Of a DNA stretch of 64,000 nt, positions 13,138-25,136 are shown piece after piece. This DNA is from Epiperipatus broadwayi (taxonomy: Eukaryota > Onychophora > Udeonychophora > Euonychophora > Peripatidae): NCBI GenBank assembly GCA_028023455.1, contig JAQFVV010000230.1, positions 994,001 to 1,058,000 of the forward strand. The letters run 5' to 3'. Both the position numbers and the translations under genes were made by a program. Within the stretch, counting starts at the first letter, position 1, and each line of letters starts with the position of its first letter. The notes beneath the pieces are model-generated. The model was not told the DNA's origin, searched no databases, and saw only the letters and a program-made list of their open reading frames with translations.

Positions 13138-14742
13138 CTTCCGTAGAAAAAAAAAAAACAGGATGACAAAAAAGTAATTTTTTCCTTTTCACTTTCTGTA
13201 GAATTTATTTTTATCATTATTATTAAAGCCATTTATGAACAAGCAAATATGTATATTTTAAAAAATATTCTCCAATTTTGTACAATTATTATTTCTTTTT
13301 TTAATTATAGTTATAATTACTATTTTGGATTACCAAAACGTTTGATGTTTCATTTTTTCTTAATTAGAAAGTTTTGTTTTGTTCAATAATATTCAGTAGT
13401 TGAAACGTTTGCGCTTCCATATTAATTTTTTTTTTATTGTTTATTTAGGCCTTGTGTCCATTTTTTTTCACAATTAAAGAAGGAAAAAAAAATCTAAATT
13501 CTTTAATTTTATTTATGTAATGAATATAAAAACTTTATTTATAAAAATTACTTGCCAGTAAATTCTTTACTGTTTCCAACCTTCCTCCATTTTTGTTTTA
13601 TTGAAAATTAAAATCTTTCATTTCTTAATATATTTCCAGATATTTTTCTAATTAAAGAAAACACAAAAACATTACATTCCTTTGGTAATATAGGAATTCC
13701 ATTCTTTGTGATATTTGCAAAATTTGAAAAATTAGTAGATAGTAAATTTTTGAAATTTTAAAATAAATTTATCCAATTTAATTTATTTTGTCTCCTTAAT
13801 TAGTACAGACGTAATTTAATTTTTCAATTTTTACTTCTACATTTTTTACTCAAAAATTAACTAGATAAAATTTTAAATAGAATTGATTTTTTTTAATCAT
13901 CCATTCAATTTGTAGAAAGTGAATGATTAATGGAGATATATACTCTATTATCATTATATTATTCTTAGCAATATGTATATATATATCAAAAATGTAAATT
14001 AGTTCTTCGTAATAATACTTCAAATTTAAATATGGTCAAACCGTTCAGAATATAATCTTAAACGCTTTCCACTAATTTTGCTCAATTTTATTTATTTTGT
14101 TTATTAATCAAACAAAGTAATATCGATTTGCCTTTCAATTTGAAAAATTATTTTAATCATATCATACTTAGCGAAAATATTTTTAAAAATTTATTAAAAA
14201 TGATTTAAAACAATTTAAAAAAATATGTTCTGTATTTGCTTACAGGTATTAAAATCTTTTTATATTTTAATATTCACTTTAATAGCAGGTAGTAATTTCA
14301 ATGTATATTAAGAATCTCAGATGGGTATTTTTGTTAAATTTTTCTTTATCGCTACTGCGTTCACTTGTACAGTGTAAGATAGCTTCTTCAATATACTGTT
14401 TGTTAGTTTTCAGAGAATATTTATTCTCTTAAAACATTTTTGGTCACAAGGTCAGATAAAGAGGCCATGTTATAATTCCCTCCCCAATATTACATTTTTC
14501 ATGATATTTCTGTACATTTTCAATTTTAAAAGAAAATTTTGATACATAGAAAGTTTTTTTTTTTTTGCATGTAAAGTGTAAAAATATTTTTAAAAAAAAT
14601 TATAAAATGGCCTTCAAGAAAATAATATGGTTTGCTTGCATAGATGAAACCATTTTGTAAATAAGTTATTTATCTATTTTATTTTTTGGAATTTGGAGTA
14701 AATGTTATTGTAGAAATGGTATGACTGGTTAATGTGCATTTA

Positions 14743-14748
14743 AATAAA
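14743..14748 (+). terminator. Candidate distal poly(A) signal
   Basis: AATAAA is followed within 15-45 bases by 'tttttgtttgtctttttg', a typical T/GT-rich downstream element. This would give a 3' UTR of about 2.6 kb. Confidence 0.5.
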
Positions 14749-14775
14749 AAGAAAAATGATACTAAAATTTTTTGT

Positions 14776-15285
14776 TTGTCTTTTTGATATTTTTCTTGCG
14801 TGTGTGCACACATAGAGGTATATATGTCTGTGATGAAAATCAGCCATATTACTGACTATAATATCAGAGTTGTTTAAAACTAGAGATGGTTTCATTGTGT
14901 TCTCACCAAAATTGATCTTATTACTAACTTTGGAAATGATCTCTCTATTGTGCTTTTATTGACTGAGAAGTTTTCTTGAAAAAAGAAAGACAAGATTGTT
15001 ACCTATATTTGACCTCACTTAAAAAACCTCTCTAAAGTTGGCAACACTACCCAAAAATAAATGTTGAGTAGAAGACGAGATCAAATTCTGAAAATCATAG
15101 CTGTAATCTGCATTGCTTATATTCATCAGTGAACACATCAACCTTTTTTATGCATACACAGCATTTGACAAAATAACACATTTTATTAGTTTAGTATAAA
15201 ACTATCATAAGAGTGCATAACATTTAAACAACACTTATAAAAGTATTGAGCCATTTTGTCTTGGAGAAAATGCTAAAGTTTTTAA
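14776..15285. other. Intergenic, nothing recognised
   Basis: AT-rich sequence downstream of the kinase 3' UTR with no coding, RNA or clear repeat signature. Confidence 0.5.
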
Positions 15286-15286
15286 A

Positions 15287-15530
15287 GGAATGTCAATGGA
15301 ACCCATTCTTCTACTAGTGATTCGGAATGACATTTAACGACTCCATAATATTTATATTGTGATTGTAATTTTGGCAGGAAATAGATGATGGCATCCTTAT
15401 GTATCCACCGAGTGTTCAATATGTAGGTTTCATGTATTGGGATATTGTCATGTTGCAAGAGGCTTTTGTTGACTGAAAATTATTTGCACCTTGGGATGAA
15501 CTTGCTTTGCCAAAGTGATCCACAATCTAG
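15287..15530 (-). pseudogene. Tc1/mariner-type transposase fragment
   Basis: On the minus strand one frame reads S-L-L-Q-H-D-N-I-P-I-H, matching the L-Q-H-D-N-A-x-x-H block around the second catalytic Asp of mariner/Tc1 DDE transposases. It is followed about 25 residues later by D-A-I-I-Y-F-L-P-K-L-Q-S, comparable to the D-x-x-L-F-P-K-L-K block. A TAA closes the frame near 15287. The first catalytic Asp is not visible and stops occur upstream. It is an old fragment and the assignment rests on two short blocks. Confidence 0.4.
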
Positions 15531-16206
15531 CTTTCAAATCTGTTCTGTTATTGCATTAAATTTCTCCAAGTTAAAATGCTATCTCTGAGCATGCTCAAAT
15601 CACTAACCTTTGATCAACAATTCAAATGAACATTTAAAAAATATTGACTATGCTTTATACCAGTATAATAGCAAAAATGCAATTGTTCTTTCAACAACTT
15701 TTGTTTCTTTATGAAAGCGTTTAATTCTTAGATATGAAATGATTCAACAGATTGAGATAATGATGATAATAATTGAGAGCCAACCATTAGACCCCTTTTA
15801 ACCTCAAATATGTCCATCAGTCTTGTTTATAAAATTGATGCCATTTTCTGGTCTGAAAATTTTACTCCTTTGTTAGGATTTATCTCTGTACTTCACAATG
15901 TCAAAAATATGCTAATATCACGTTTCGTCCAACTCTTATGTATATATAAATTGTCTTGAGAAATTAACACAGACATATTTATATTTATCTTTGTACTGAG
16001 ATGGCAGAAAACCTATTTACATAGAAAATTTTTGCCATGATTATTCAATTATCAGTAGATAATTGTTCAAATGATTGGCAGCAAAAAAGAAATTTGTAAA
16101 ATGTCTATGAAATGTGATGTTGCTTAAGAAAAAATTGAATACAACAATTGAAGTTCATAACTTATTATAACTAATCTTAGATCTACTTAAAACTTTTTAT
16201 TTCACT

Positions 16207-16731
16207 ACAGGCACAATGTGACCCAATGAAAAGTGTTTGGTAACATTAAAACTACCTGCAGCATGAACACTGAACACAGTAGTGTTATAGTTCAGCTAAT
16301 CGCTACCAAGCTTTTAAGGCACTAGCTTGACTAGATCATGAGTTAAATATGAAATGCGACTTTTATACCTTAACTCATGATGGAACAATATACTAACATT
16401 GAATTTTGATTTAAATTGGGTAAAAATGGCAACTGAAATGTTTGAAATGATTCATATCATATATAGTAGTGAAGCTGTAAGTTGTAAAAATGTTTTCAAG
16501 TGATTTGTAAGATTTTGTGATGGCAGGGAGAATATTGAAGATGATCTATGAAGATGTGAAATAGACCGTCACATTTAAATGCTGTAATTGTAATCCCATC
16601 ATGCAGTTCCTTAAAATTTTTGTGGCGAATAGCTAAACTTTGTCACTACATAACATGGGTTGATTCAGAGATTGTGTTAGAGGCAGCTTGGAGAAAACCA
16701 ATCACTGTGCCATTAGAGCACACTATACATT
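16207..16731 (+). mobile_element. Internally deleted mariner-like element
   Basis: The left end (from about 16207) and the reverse complement of the right end (to about 16731) share a diverged terminal repeat of roughly 100 bases. Between them at 16400-16560 is the N-terminal helix-turn-helix of a mariner/SETMAR-type transposase: E-M-F-E-M-I-H, N-V-F-K, then F-V-R-F, and G-R-E-N-I-E-D-D-L. Stops interrupt it (the Trp expected after V-F-K is TGA). The catalytic domain is absent, so it is a non-autonomous derivative. Related pieces lie at 28.8-29.1 and 39.9-40.2 kb in the opposite orientation. Confidence 0.65.
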
Positions 16732-19700
16732 TTGAACATATGAAGAAAGGCATTTAAATAAAGTAATGACTCTCATATTTTTGGATATACAGGCACTCCA
16801 GTTGTAATGGATTATATGTCATCATTTTCAGTGTATTGATTTCAAACTATTACAATTTTATCTGCAAGCGTCAAATTTATTCACTCACACATGACAAAAA
16901 TCCCTATTAGATATATACAATCTTAATTAATTAGGTTAGAGATTATATCATTTTTGACCCGAATGTAAATTTTAAACTTTTAATGTCTTATTAAATACAA
17001 AGCATACGGGCGTTAATCCAATTTTATCCTTTTCTCCCTATGGGTAAGATCTCTAACTTAATAAATGATTATTGATAATCATTAATGTATTTATCTAAAG
17101 AAACTCAAATAAACGTGTATGTAAGAAATTTAGCATTTCTAAATAACTAATTTAAAAGAATGGTTTGTATTACAATATAAATTGTAATCTTATTCATGGA
17201 ACAATGAAATCTGAACGTGCATGCAAGCCATATAATAATTCATAAATCAGACCTCTATCGAGTCAAATAAATTTGTAAATAAAGCCCTTTCAGAATAATG
17301 GCAGCTGTGATATAAAGAGAAGATTATATAAATGTCTAAAGATTTGCTTTGTGAATTATTATAATGCTCTAATAAGATCATATTTAATAGTCATACTTAT
17401 TTACCGGCTTTAATAAAATTACATTATAGTTTAAAAGATTTTTATCCCATCAACTTTGCCACATTTACTGCCATCTATGGAATATATTTGGCATTAAAAA
17501 AAAATTGTTTCTAATACATAATTTGATTTAATTAATTCATTTTTGTATTGTGTAAATTCAAAAGGGTAATTAAATTAATTAGAAACATTAATTGTATGGA
17601 TTAATAATCAGCTAATTTATAGCTTGGACTTTACTTAGAAAAATCTTGCTTTTCAAATGGACAGTTTTACATGTGATGTTTCAGGACTATTATTTCAAAT
17701 TTTTGTTTAAAATTGAAGGGGAAAATACCACCACGCACGGATAGCGTAAAGAAACTCACAAATAACATGAACCATAAAATCATTTTAAGTTTAAAATTAA
17801 ACATTTTTTTCCTTTTATAAATTTTAAGTATACTTAAGTTGTTTAAATATGAATAAAGAAACTTAACTATTTGCAAGTATATAAAGATTAAAATATATAG
17901 TAATATATAAATAAATAATAGATTCATTTATGTTTACATTACATATTATGTTCACTTAACTAATCTAATTTCCTCAACTCAATTTTTTGCCAGAGAATGT
18001 AAAGTAAAAGCACTAAGAAATTGTTAATAATGTTTATAAAAAGCAAAGCCGATTAAAGTCTTACAATATAAACTACAATTAATATTTTTGACTAGCTGTA
18101 AAGTGGATTGAAATTTAGAAACCTATCGGTCACACGTTCATCTTTGTTCTAAAAACTAAGTTTGAACCTAGTTGTACTGCTAAGTGTGCTTTAAAGTTAT
18201 CTTTTTATATAGTGTAATTTCCATTAATAAATAATAAAATATCCATTTACTTCTTTCCAAAATGATTCATTATGAGTTTTTTTTTTTTTTTTTGTAATGA
18301 CTCTTCATTATAAACATGGTCATGAATTACACCGTAAGAAATTATGTAATATAATATGTAAAGTTGAATTTATTGAAAGACATATCTAATTGCTCATCTG
18401 CCTCGTTCCATGAGCTGGGGATTGAATCTTTTCTATATAAACTTTGAAATTTTTTCACAGCAGATCTTTTCATATCTAACCTGCCACTATCCAATAATAA
18501 GCAGAATATAGTGTCCTATTTTTTACTAAAGGTTAAAGATATAGACTAGTCTCGTGTCGTACTCTAAAATAGGATTTTTTTGCTAATGGCATGGAAGATG
18601 TCATATTCCTATGGGCACAGATTATAGTGACTAATTATTAACCTTTTAAAAGGAGTAAGACAAGTGTGGTTACAGGTAAAATAAATCGTAAGCTTTGCAC
18701 TGGTAGCTGCATCTATAGATAATCGTCATATTCCATTAAGTCGCATTAAAATGAATGTCTGTGATATATGTAAGTACACCAACTTCATTTTACTAACTTA
18801 TATAGTGACTTTTATCCTGTAGTTAAGAATAGTTAGATACCCACTTATAATCATTAACAGATAGCCAATGGATTGATTATAAATCTAACTTTGGAAAATC
18901 ATAACTTTATTGAAACATACTGATTTATCTAAAAAAATTCAATCTTGGATCGTAAATGTTCTGCCCAATTACTTTCAAACAAATTATTAATTTGCAACTG
19001 CCCATTAATTCATTTTTTAATTGGTGGTAATGGAGATAAGCCAACTTCTATATCAAGATTTAGTTTATAACTGGCCAACTTGTATTCATTTCTGTCAGAC
19101 ATCAACTTCTAGAATAACTGGATGAATATGATCACTATAGAAACCAGTATGGATTACCTTGCAATATATATGTTTTTAAAGTTGTAAAGGGAAGGTGACA
19201 GTCAACAGATTCATGTTGTCTTGGGAATTATAATGTCTAGTCATACTAGTAAGATGAATCATTAATAGGTTAAAAGTAAGCAATACGATTAGCAGCGATT
19301 TTATGCGCCCCCCTGATGGTAAAAACTGCATTTTCGAATAAAGGTTTTTTTTTAACAAATTACACATAAGGTTAAACTAAACACTGGATTTTTGTTCTTC
19401 AAAATCTAAAAAAAATTACTTGCTTATATGGATATAAGGTAATGGATACTAGATTTATGCGAGAAGACCATCCATCGCTGATACACAATTTTTATTATTA
19501 TTTGAGTGCAGCAAATTCATTTATTAAAGAAAGTAAATAACTTAATAAATTGATTTTAAATATTCCTTAATAAAACATATGCCTTATTCTTAATTTTTGA
19601 CTAAAGTAATTGTAATTTGCAGTAAAACAAAGACAGGAACAATCAATTGAATTCAGTCAAAATATTACACACTGCTTACATATATGATTAATATTCTAAA

Positions 19701-19933
19701 CTTGACAACTGATGGTTTAAATATGTTGCTTTTTTATATATTAAATTTGACACACAAATTCGCGCCTTTTTTTTTTTTTAATCACAGTATTGGAAAAAGG
19801 ATCTTGGTACATTGAATGTTATGATTGTGACTTGGGTGTTCTGATAAATTAATTTTTTTATTTAGGCAGTTTACTTATAGCCAATCGGCTATCCAAATAA
19901 TTAAACCGTAAATGAATGATAACTAATCTTAAG
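16732..19933. other. Intergenic, mostly nothing recognised
   Basis: Very AT-rich sequence. The minus-strand frame 17667-17927 (86 codons) is hydrophobic and composed of A/T-rich codons with no motif; I treat it as chance. A 19-T run is at about 18278-18293. 'atgcgcccccctgatggt' at about 19302 resembles 'gtgcgcccctagtggtggg' at 26368, close to opposite ends of the LINE pair. Confidence 0.5.
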
Positions 19934-20108
19934 TCGTGATGTACTGTAGCTTCTTAAACGAAGTCAAGAATCTCTCAGCAATTATGCCCAGAGAAACCTG
20001 TTAGCTACTTTATTTTATATTCGCCAGTCTGTTTTCCCATATTCTGCTCCATCCCATTTCCACAACATAATCTTTGTCAACTCTATGGCCTTTATATCTA
20101 AATCCCCC

Positions 20109-20600
20109 TTATCTTTTCCCAAATGCAACATAAAAACCAATAATCCACTTTCTTATATAATCACTTTTTTCATATTTATTCTTCCATAACTTCATTATAT
20201 GTGCCCTTTCTGTTTTCAAGCATTTACATTCAATTAACAGATGCCTAATATTTTCTATTCCTTCCTTACATAATTTACAGACTAAATCACCCATATTTTT
20301 CCATTTACATGTATATTCTCTTGTTGCTAAAGATCCTGTTTGAGCCTTAAACAATAAACTACTTTCCTTACTATTGTCATATATTAACTCGCACCTAATA
20401 TTCTGTTTATTTCTATATATATTTAAACTCTTTTTACTCTCCATATTAGTTCTCCATCTCTCTAACTCCCTATTTTTTATTAATAAATCTTTCTTTATCC
20501 CATTTCTTACCACTATAACACTTAACAATCCTCCTAACACAATCATCCCATCTTTTGTACAAATATACTTATATAAATTCTTTATCCAAATCTTTTGCAT
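20109..20600 (-). pseudogene. LINE copy A C-terminal domain with CCHC knuckle
   Basis: This open stretch of 163 codons is the end of the LINE polyprotein. Near residues 110-127 it carries C-K-L-C, eight residues, then H-L-L-I-E-C (C-x2-C-x8-H-x4-C), a knuckle found at the C-terminus of several non-LTR retrotransposon proteins and thought to bind nucleic acid. Upstream is S-S-L-L-F-K-A-Q-T-G-S-L. It ends in F-G-K-R and a stop at 20109. It is separated from the reverse transcriptase by frameshifts in 20600-20980. Confidence 0.75.
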
Positions 20601-20980
20601 ACCGCATTACCTTTCTCACCATCTTGTTGCCTACCCTTTACTCATAACTGAATTAAATACTATTTTGGCTATTCTTTTATTATCCATAAACAGCAATCTA
20701 CCATACATTTTCATTTTACTTTTTGCATTTCTCCTTGAATTGCCTCCCTTGCTGTCCATACATCTGCATCTAATGCATGTCTTCCTACTTCCCTTAATTT
20801 AATACCCCTTTATTAACACAATGCATCATTACCATATGTTAACCCTGTTACTGCAACTCCCATATAATTCTAGCTACATTATATTTATTATATGAAAACA
20901 CTGTTAATTTCTTTATCAATCCCTTTTTTTTTTTTTGCTTCATTTATTAATTTTTTTTCCCATTCATCCAAATATTTTTT

Positions 20981-22082
20981 CTAATTACTTAAAATAATTC
21001 CCAAATAACTATATCTATTCACCACACTTAACTTAATATTTCCCAATAAAAATTCTACATCTTCTTTTTCCCCAGTATTAACCATCATTATACTTGATTT
21101 TTCTTCAATAAATTTAATCCCCATCTCTTTACCCACCCTTGCACATGTCCTCAAGATAACTTCCATATCTTCTCTTCTTTCTGCATCCAAAAATATATCC
21201 GGAAAAAAAGACCTAACAAAATATATACTACCTATTATCGGTATCTCTATCCCTCTTCCTAATCTTTCTATTGCTCTTTCCATTTCACTCAAATACAACA
21301 CAAACAAAATAGGTGACATAGGGCATTCTTGCTTTAGTCCCACTCCATTTTTAACTTAACTGATTCTATATTCCCTAATTGATATATATAATAATTATTT
21401 TCATATAATTTCTTAATAATATCTACTAAAGCTTCATCCATTCCCAAATTTCCTAAACTTATCCATAATCTATTTCTATTTACTCTATCATATGCCTTCT
21501 CTATATCTATAAAACTCATATATAGCTGTATATCTGAATTCCTACTCATATCCATAAGTTGTGTAACTACAAATAAACTAATCTGAATTCCTACTCATAT
21601 CCATAAGTTGTGTAACTACAAATAAACTATCTCCTAAATGCCTATCTAATCTAAAACCTCCTTGCATTTCCCCCACTACATTATTCCCTTCCATCCATTT
21701 TTACAACTCTTCTAGCCACCGTATATGAGAAAACTTTATATAAAAGTGATGTTACCGCTATGGGTCTATAATTATTTAACTTTCTATGATCCTTTCCCTT
21801 TTCTTTAAATAATAAACTTACTCTTGTATTACTCCAACTACTTGGGAAAACTCTATTCTGTGCCATCTTATTAAAACAGGTTAATAACTTTACTTTTGTC
21901 CTATATCCTAAATTTATTACCATCTCTGCTGCCCATCCATCTAAACCTCTTGCCTTTCCACTTTTCAATTTCTTCTCTACCTCATTCAGTTCATTTTCTG
22001 CAAACCTAATATTCCCATTACTATAAGCTTTCATGTTTTCTATCACTCTATCCTTCATCTCGAACATTTTTTCTATTTTCAT
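20981..22082 (-). pseudogene. LINE copy A reverse transcriptase, broken
   Basis: Three successive minus-strand frames cover the polymerase: 22082-21681 (K-A-R-G-L-D-G-W and N-N-Y-R-P-I-A-V-T-S), 21555-21334 (motif A, F-I-D-I-E-K-A-Y-D, at 21488-21520) and 21343-20981 (G-L-K-Q-E-C-P-M-S-P, then the thumb region ending in S-Y-L-G). Motif A keeps its catalytic Asp. The catalytic F-A-D-D box at 21191-21209 reads F-F-P-D-I: one codon is lost and Ala is Pro. G-C-P is also E-C-P. A direct duplication of about 45 bases lies at about 21535-21630 ('ctgaattcctactcatatcc' twice). Confidence 0.8.
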
Positions 22083-22539
22083 TACTTATCTATTTAAAAT
22101 TCTCTCTAATCTTCTCTAGAGCTACATTCTATTCCCTCATCATCTAGTAATACTATCTCCCCCCTACATTTCTCCTTTTAATATAATTCCAAAATATTTT
22201 ACTCCCATCTCTTCCACTTTTATTAATATCCTCCAACAATTTATTATTCAATTTCATTCTCTATAATTATCTATTTTAGCCAACTTCTTCTTTCCTAAGT
22301 ACTTTTCCCATTTAGCATTAATATCTTTTTCACTTTCCTTGTTCTTACTAGCACACTTATAGTCTCTGCTTCCCTGTTTCCTCTCTTTTACACTTTTACT
22401 AATTCTCATTTTTTATTACTTTTATTCTTCTGAATATTCTCATTTAAAACCGTATTTGCCACTTTTTTTACTTCTTTACACCAGTCCTTATACTCATCCC
22501 CGACCAACTCTTTCATGATTCAAATTGTATTTTATATTC

Positions 22540-22848
22540 TTCCAATTTATTCTTATCATTCACTCTCCATTCACATCTTTCACTATTATATCTACTTTTA
22601 TTTCTATTCTCCCTCACATTACTAACCATTTCAATTACAATGAAGTTATGATCACTAGTGCATACTTTTTAATTTTTCATATTTTATTCATTCCCTCTTT
22701 CTTTACCAATACATAATCTATTGTGTGATGTATATTATTTCTAGACCATGTGTGTCATAAATATTTAATAAATTTCCAATACTCAAATTCACTTTCTGAC
22801 AAAATTTCTTCAAAAACTGTCCATTTTTATTATCGACATCTTCAATAT
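22540..22848 (-). pseudogene. LINE copy A endonuclease, C-terminal part only
   Basis: This matches 25420-25720 of copy B and encodes the end of an APE-type endonuclease. The S-D-H catalytic triplet (22643-22660) is intact here, whereas copy B has S-Y-H. The rest of the domain is missing because the copy is 5'-truncated at 22848. Confidence 0.7.
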
Positions 22849-23099
22849 GTGATGTGATGTACCATGACTTCTCCTTAAACAGAGTCAGGAATCTCAGCAA
22901 CTATGCCCAAAGAAACCTGTTAGCCATTTTACCTTCCCCTTCCATTCCCCACCCTAAGCTTTCCTATAATCTGTTCCATCCCATTTCCACAACATAATCT
23001 TTGTCAACTCTATGGCCTTTATAACTAAATCCCCCTTATCTTTTCACAAACCCAGCATAAAGACCAATAACCCACTTTCTGTATAATCACTTTGTTCAT

Positions 23100-23782
23100 A
23101 TTTATTCTCCCATAACTTCATTATTTGTACCCTTTCTGCTTTCAAGCATTTGCATTCAATCAACAGATGCCTAATATTTTCTATATCTTCCTTACACAAT
23201 TTGCAGACTAAATCACCCATATTTTTTCATTTACATGTATATTCTCGTTGCTAAAGATCCCGTTTGAGCCTTAAACAATAAGCTACTTTCTTTACTATTA
23301 TCATAAATTAACTTGCACCCAATGTTCCGTTTACTTCTATATATTTAAACTTTTTATTCTCCAGCTCTCCAACTCCCTATTCTTTATTAATGCATCTATT
23401 CTTTTATCCCATTCCTTACCACTATAACACTCAACAATCCTCATAACACAATCATCCCAACTTTTATAAAAGTATACTGATATTAATTCTTTATCCAAAT
23501 TCTTTGCCTACCACATTACCTTTCTCACCCATCTTGTTGCCTGCCCTTTACTCATAACCCAATTAAATACTATTTTGGCTATTCTTTTATTATCCATACA
23601 CACTGCAACCTACTAAACATTTTCATTTTACTTTTTGCATCTCTCATATAAAAACTTGACCATCCCATTTCTCCTTGAATTGCCTCCTTTGCTGTCCATA
23701 CCTCTGCATATAATGCATGTCTTCCTACTTCCCTTTGTACTTTCTCTAAGAAATCTAATACCCTTTCACTAACATATACCAT
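23100..23782 (-). pseudogene. LINE copy B C-terminal region, broken
   Basis: This corresponds to 20109-20800 of copy A. The knuckle Cys-Leu-Cys and downstream His/Cys codons can be followed at about 23150-23220, but frame changes break the reading frame. The frame 23782-23579 (V-S-E-R-V-L-D-F-L-E-K-V-Q-R-E-V-G-R-H-A) gives the linker between the RT and the knuckle, including W-T-A-K-E-A-I-Q-G-E-M-G-W. Confidence 0.65.
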
Positions 23783-23838
23783 ATGTTAATCCTGCTACTA
23801 CAACTCGCTTCCATACAATTCTAGCTACATCATATTTA

Positions 23839-24921
23839 TTATATGAAAACACTTAATTTCTTTACTAAATCCTTTCTTTTCTTTGCTTCATTTACCAATT
23901 TTTTCTCCCATTCAACCAAACAATTTTCCTGATTACTTAAGATGTTTCCCAAATAACTATATCTATCCACCACACTTAACTTTATATTCCCCAATAAAAA
24001 TTCTACATCTTCTCTTTCCCCAGTATTAATCATCATTATATTTGATTTTTCTTCACTAAATTTAATCCCCATCTCTTTACTCACCCTTGCACATGTCCTC
24101 AGCATAAACATATCTTCTCTTCTTTCTGCACACAAAAAAATATCATCTGCAAAAAAAAGACCCGACAAAATATATACTCCCTTGCTACCCATTAACAGTA
24201 TCTCTATCCCTCTTCCTAGTCTTTCTATTGCTTTCTCCATTTCACTCAAATACAACAAAAACAAAATAGGTGACATAGGGCATCCTTGCCTTAATCCCAC
24301 CCCATTTTTAACTTTAACTGATTCTATATCCCCTAATTGGTAAGTATAGTAATTATTTTTTTATATAATTTCTTAATAATATTTACTAAAGTTTCATCCA
24401 TTCCCAAATTTGCTAACCTTACCCATAATCTATTTCTATTTACTCTATCATATGCCTTCTCTATATTTATAAAACTCATATATAACGATCTACCTCAATT
24501 TCTACTCATATCCATAAGTTGGGTAACTACAAATAAACTATCTCCTATACATCTATCTGACCTCCTTGCATTTCTCCCACTACATTATTCTCTTCCATTC
24601 ATTTTACAGCTCTTCCAGCCACCATATATGAGAAAACTTTATATAAAACTGATATTACTGCTATCGGTCTATAATTATTTAACCTTCTATGATTTTTACT
24701 CTTTTCCTTAAAAAATAATATTACTCTTGTATTACTCTAACTACCTGGAAAAACTCTCTTCTGTGCCATCTTATTAAACATGATAATAACTTTGCTTTTT
24801 CTCTATTCCCTAAATTCATTACCATCACTGCTGCCCATCCATCTAAACCTCTTGCCTTTCCACTTTTCAATCTCTTCTCTGCCTCATTCAGTTCATTTTT
24901 TTGTGAACCTAATATTCCCAT
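23839..24921 (-). pseudogene. LINE copy B reverse transcriptase, broken
   Basis: The frame 24300-23839 carries G-L-R-Q-G-C-P-M-S-P-I-L-F and an intact catalytic box F-F-A-D-D-I-F at 24140-24157, followed by the thumb with S-Y-L-G. Upstream, motif A at 24447-24479 reads F-I-N-I-E-K-A-Y-D: the catalytic Asp is Asn (GAT to AAT). The first part of the domain (K-A-R-G-L-D-G-W, 24831-24860) lies in a frame that ends by frameshift near 24721. Confidence 0.8.
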
Positions 24922-25136
24922 TACTAAATGCTTCCATGTTTTCTATCATTAAGTCCTTCACATATAACATCTTTTCTATATCTATTTAAGATTCTCTCTA
25001 ACTCTTCTCTAGAGCTACACTCTATTCCCTCATCATCTATTAATACTATCTCTCCCCTACATTTCTCCTTTTAATGTAATTCCAAAATTTTTTACTCCCA
25101 TCTCTTCCACTTTTATTAATATCCTCCAACAATTTA

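Larger units (their letters stand above)
12140..14775 (+). other. Probable 3' UTR of the kinase gene
   Basis: AT-rich, non-coding sequence follows the stop codon. Two plausible poly(A) signals are visible: AATAAA at 13132-13137 and AATAAA at 14743-14748, the second with a T/GT-rich stretch 20-40 bases downstream. A Pumilio-type TGTAAATA lies at 13042-13049. Which end is used cannot be decided from sequence. Confidence 0.55.
19934..22848 (-). mobile_element. Non-LTR retrotransposon copy A, 5'-truncated
   Basis: Read on the minus strand, the element runs from inside the endonuclease domain (22848) through reverse transcriptase to a C-terminal zinc knuckle (about 20280) and a 3' UTR ending near 19934. 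It is closely similar along its length to copy B. Its 5' end abuts the 3' tail of copy B directly. The 3' end contains the family sequence 'tctctgggc/gcccagaga', 'ttcgtttaag' and 'catcac'. Several frameshifts and stops make it a dead copy. The clade is unresolved (CR1/Jockey/L2/RTE-like, EN plus RT, no ribonuclease H seen). Confidence 0.85.

Noticed and set aside
17667-17927. 86-codon hydrophobic minus-strand frame, possible membrane protein
   Set aside because: The residues are those of A/T-only codons; there is no motif, no promoter context and no splice evidence.
20374-20802. 142-codon plus-strand frame, and similar plus-strand frames at 24337-24711 and 25237-25503
   Set aside because: They are antisense shadows of the minus-strand LINE coding region.
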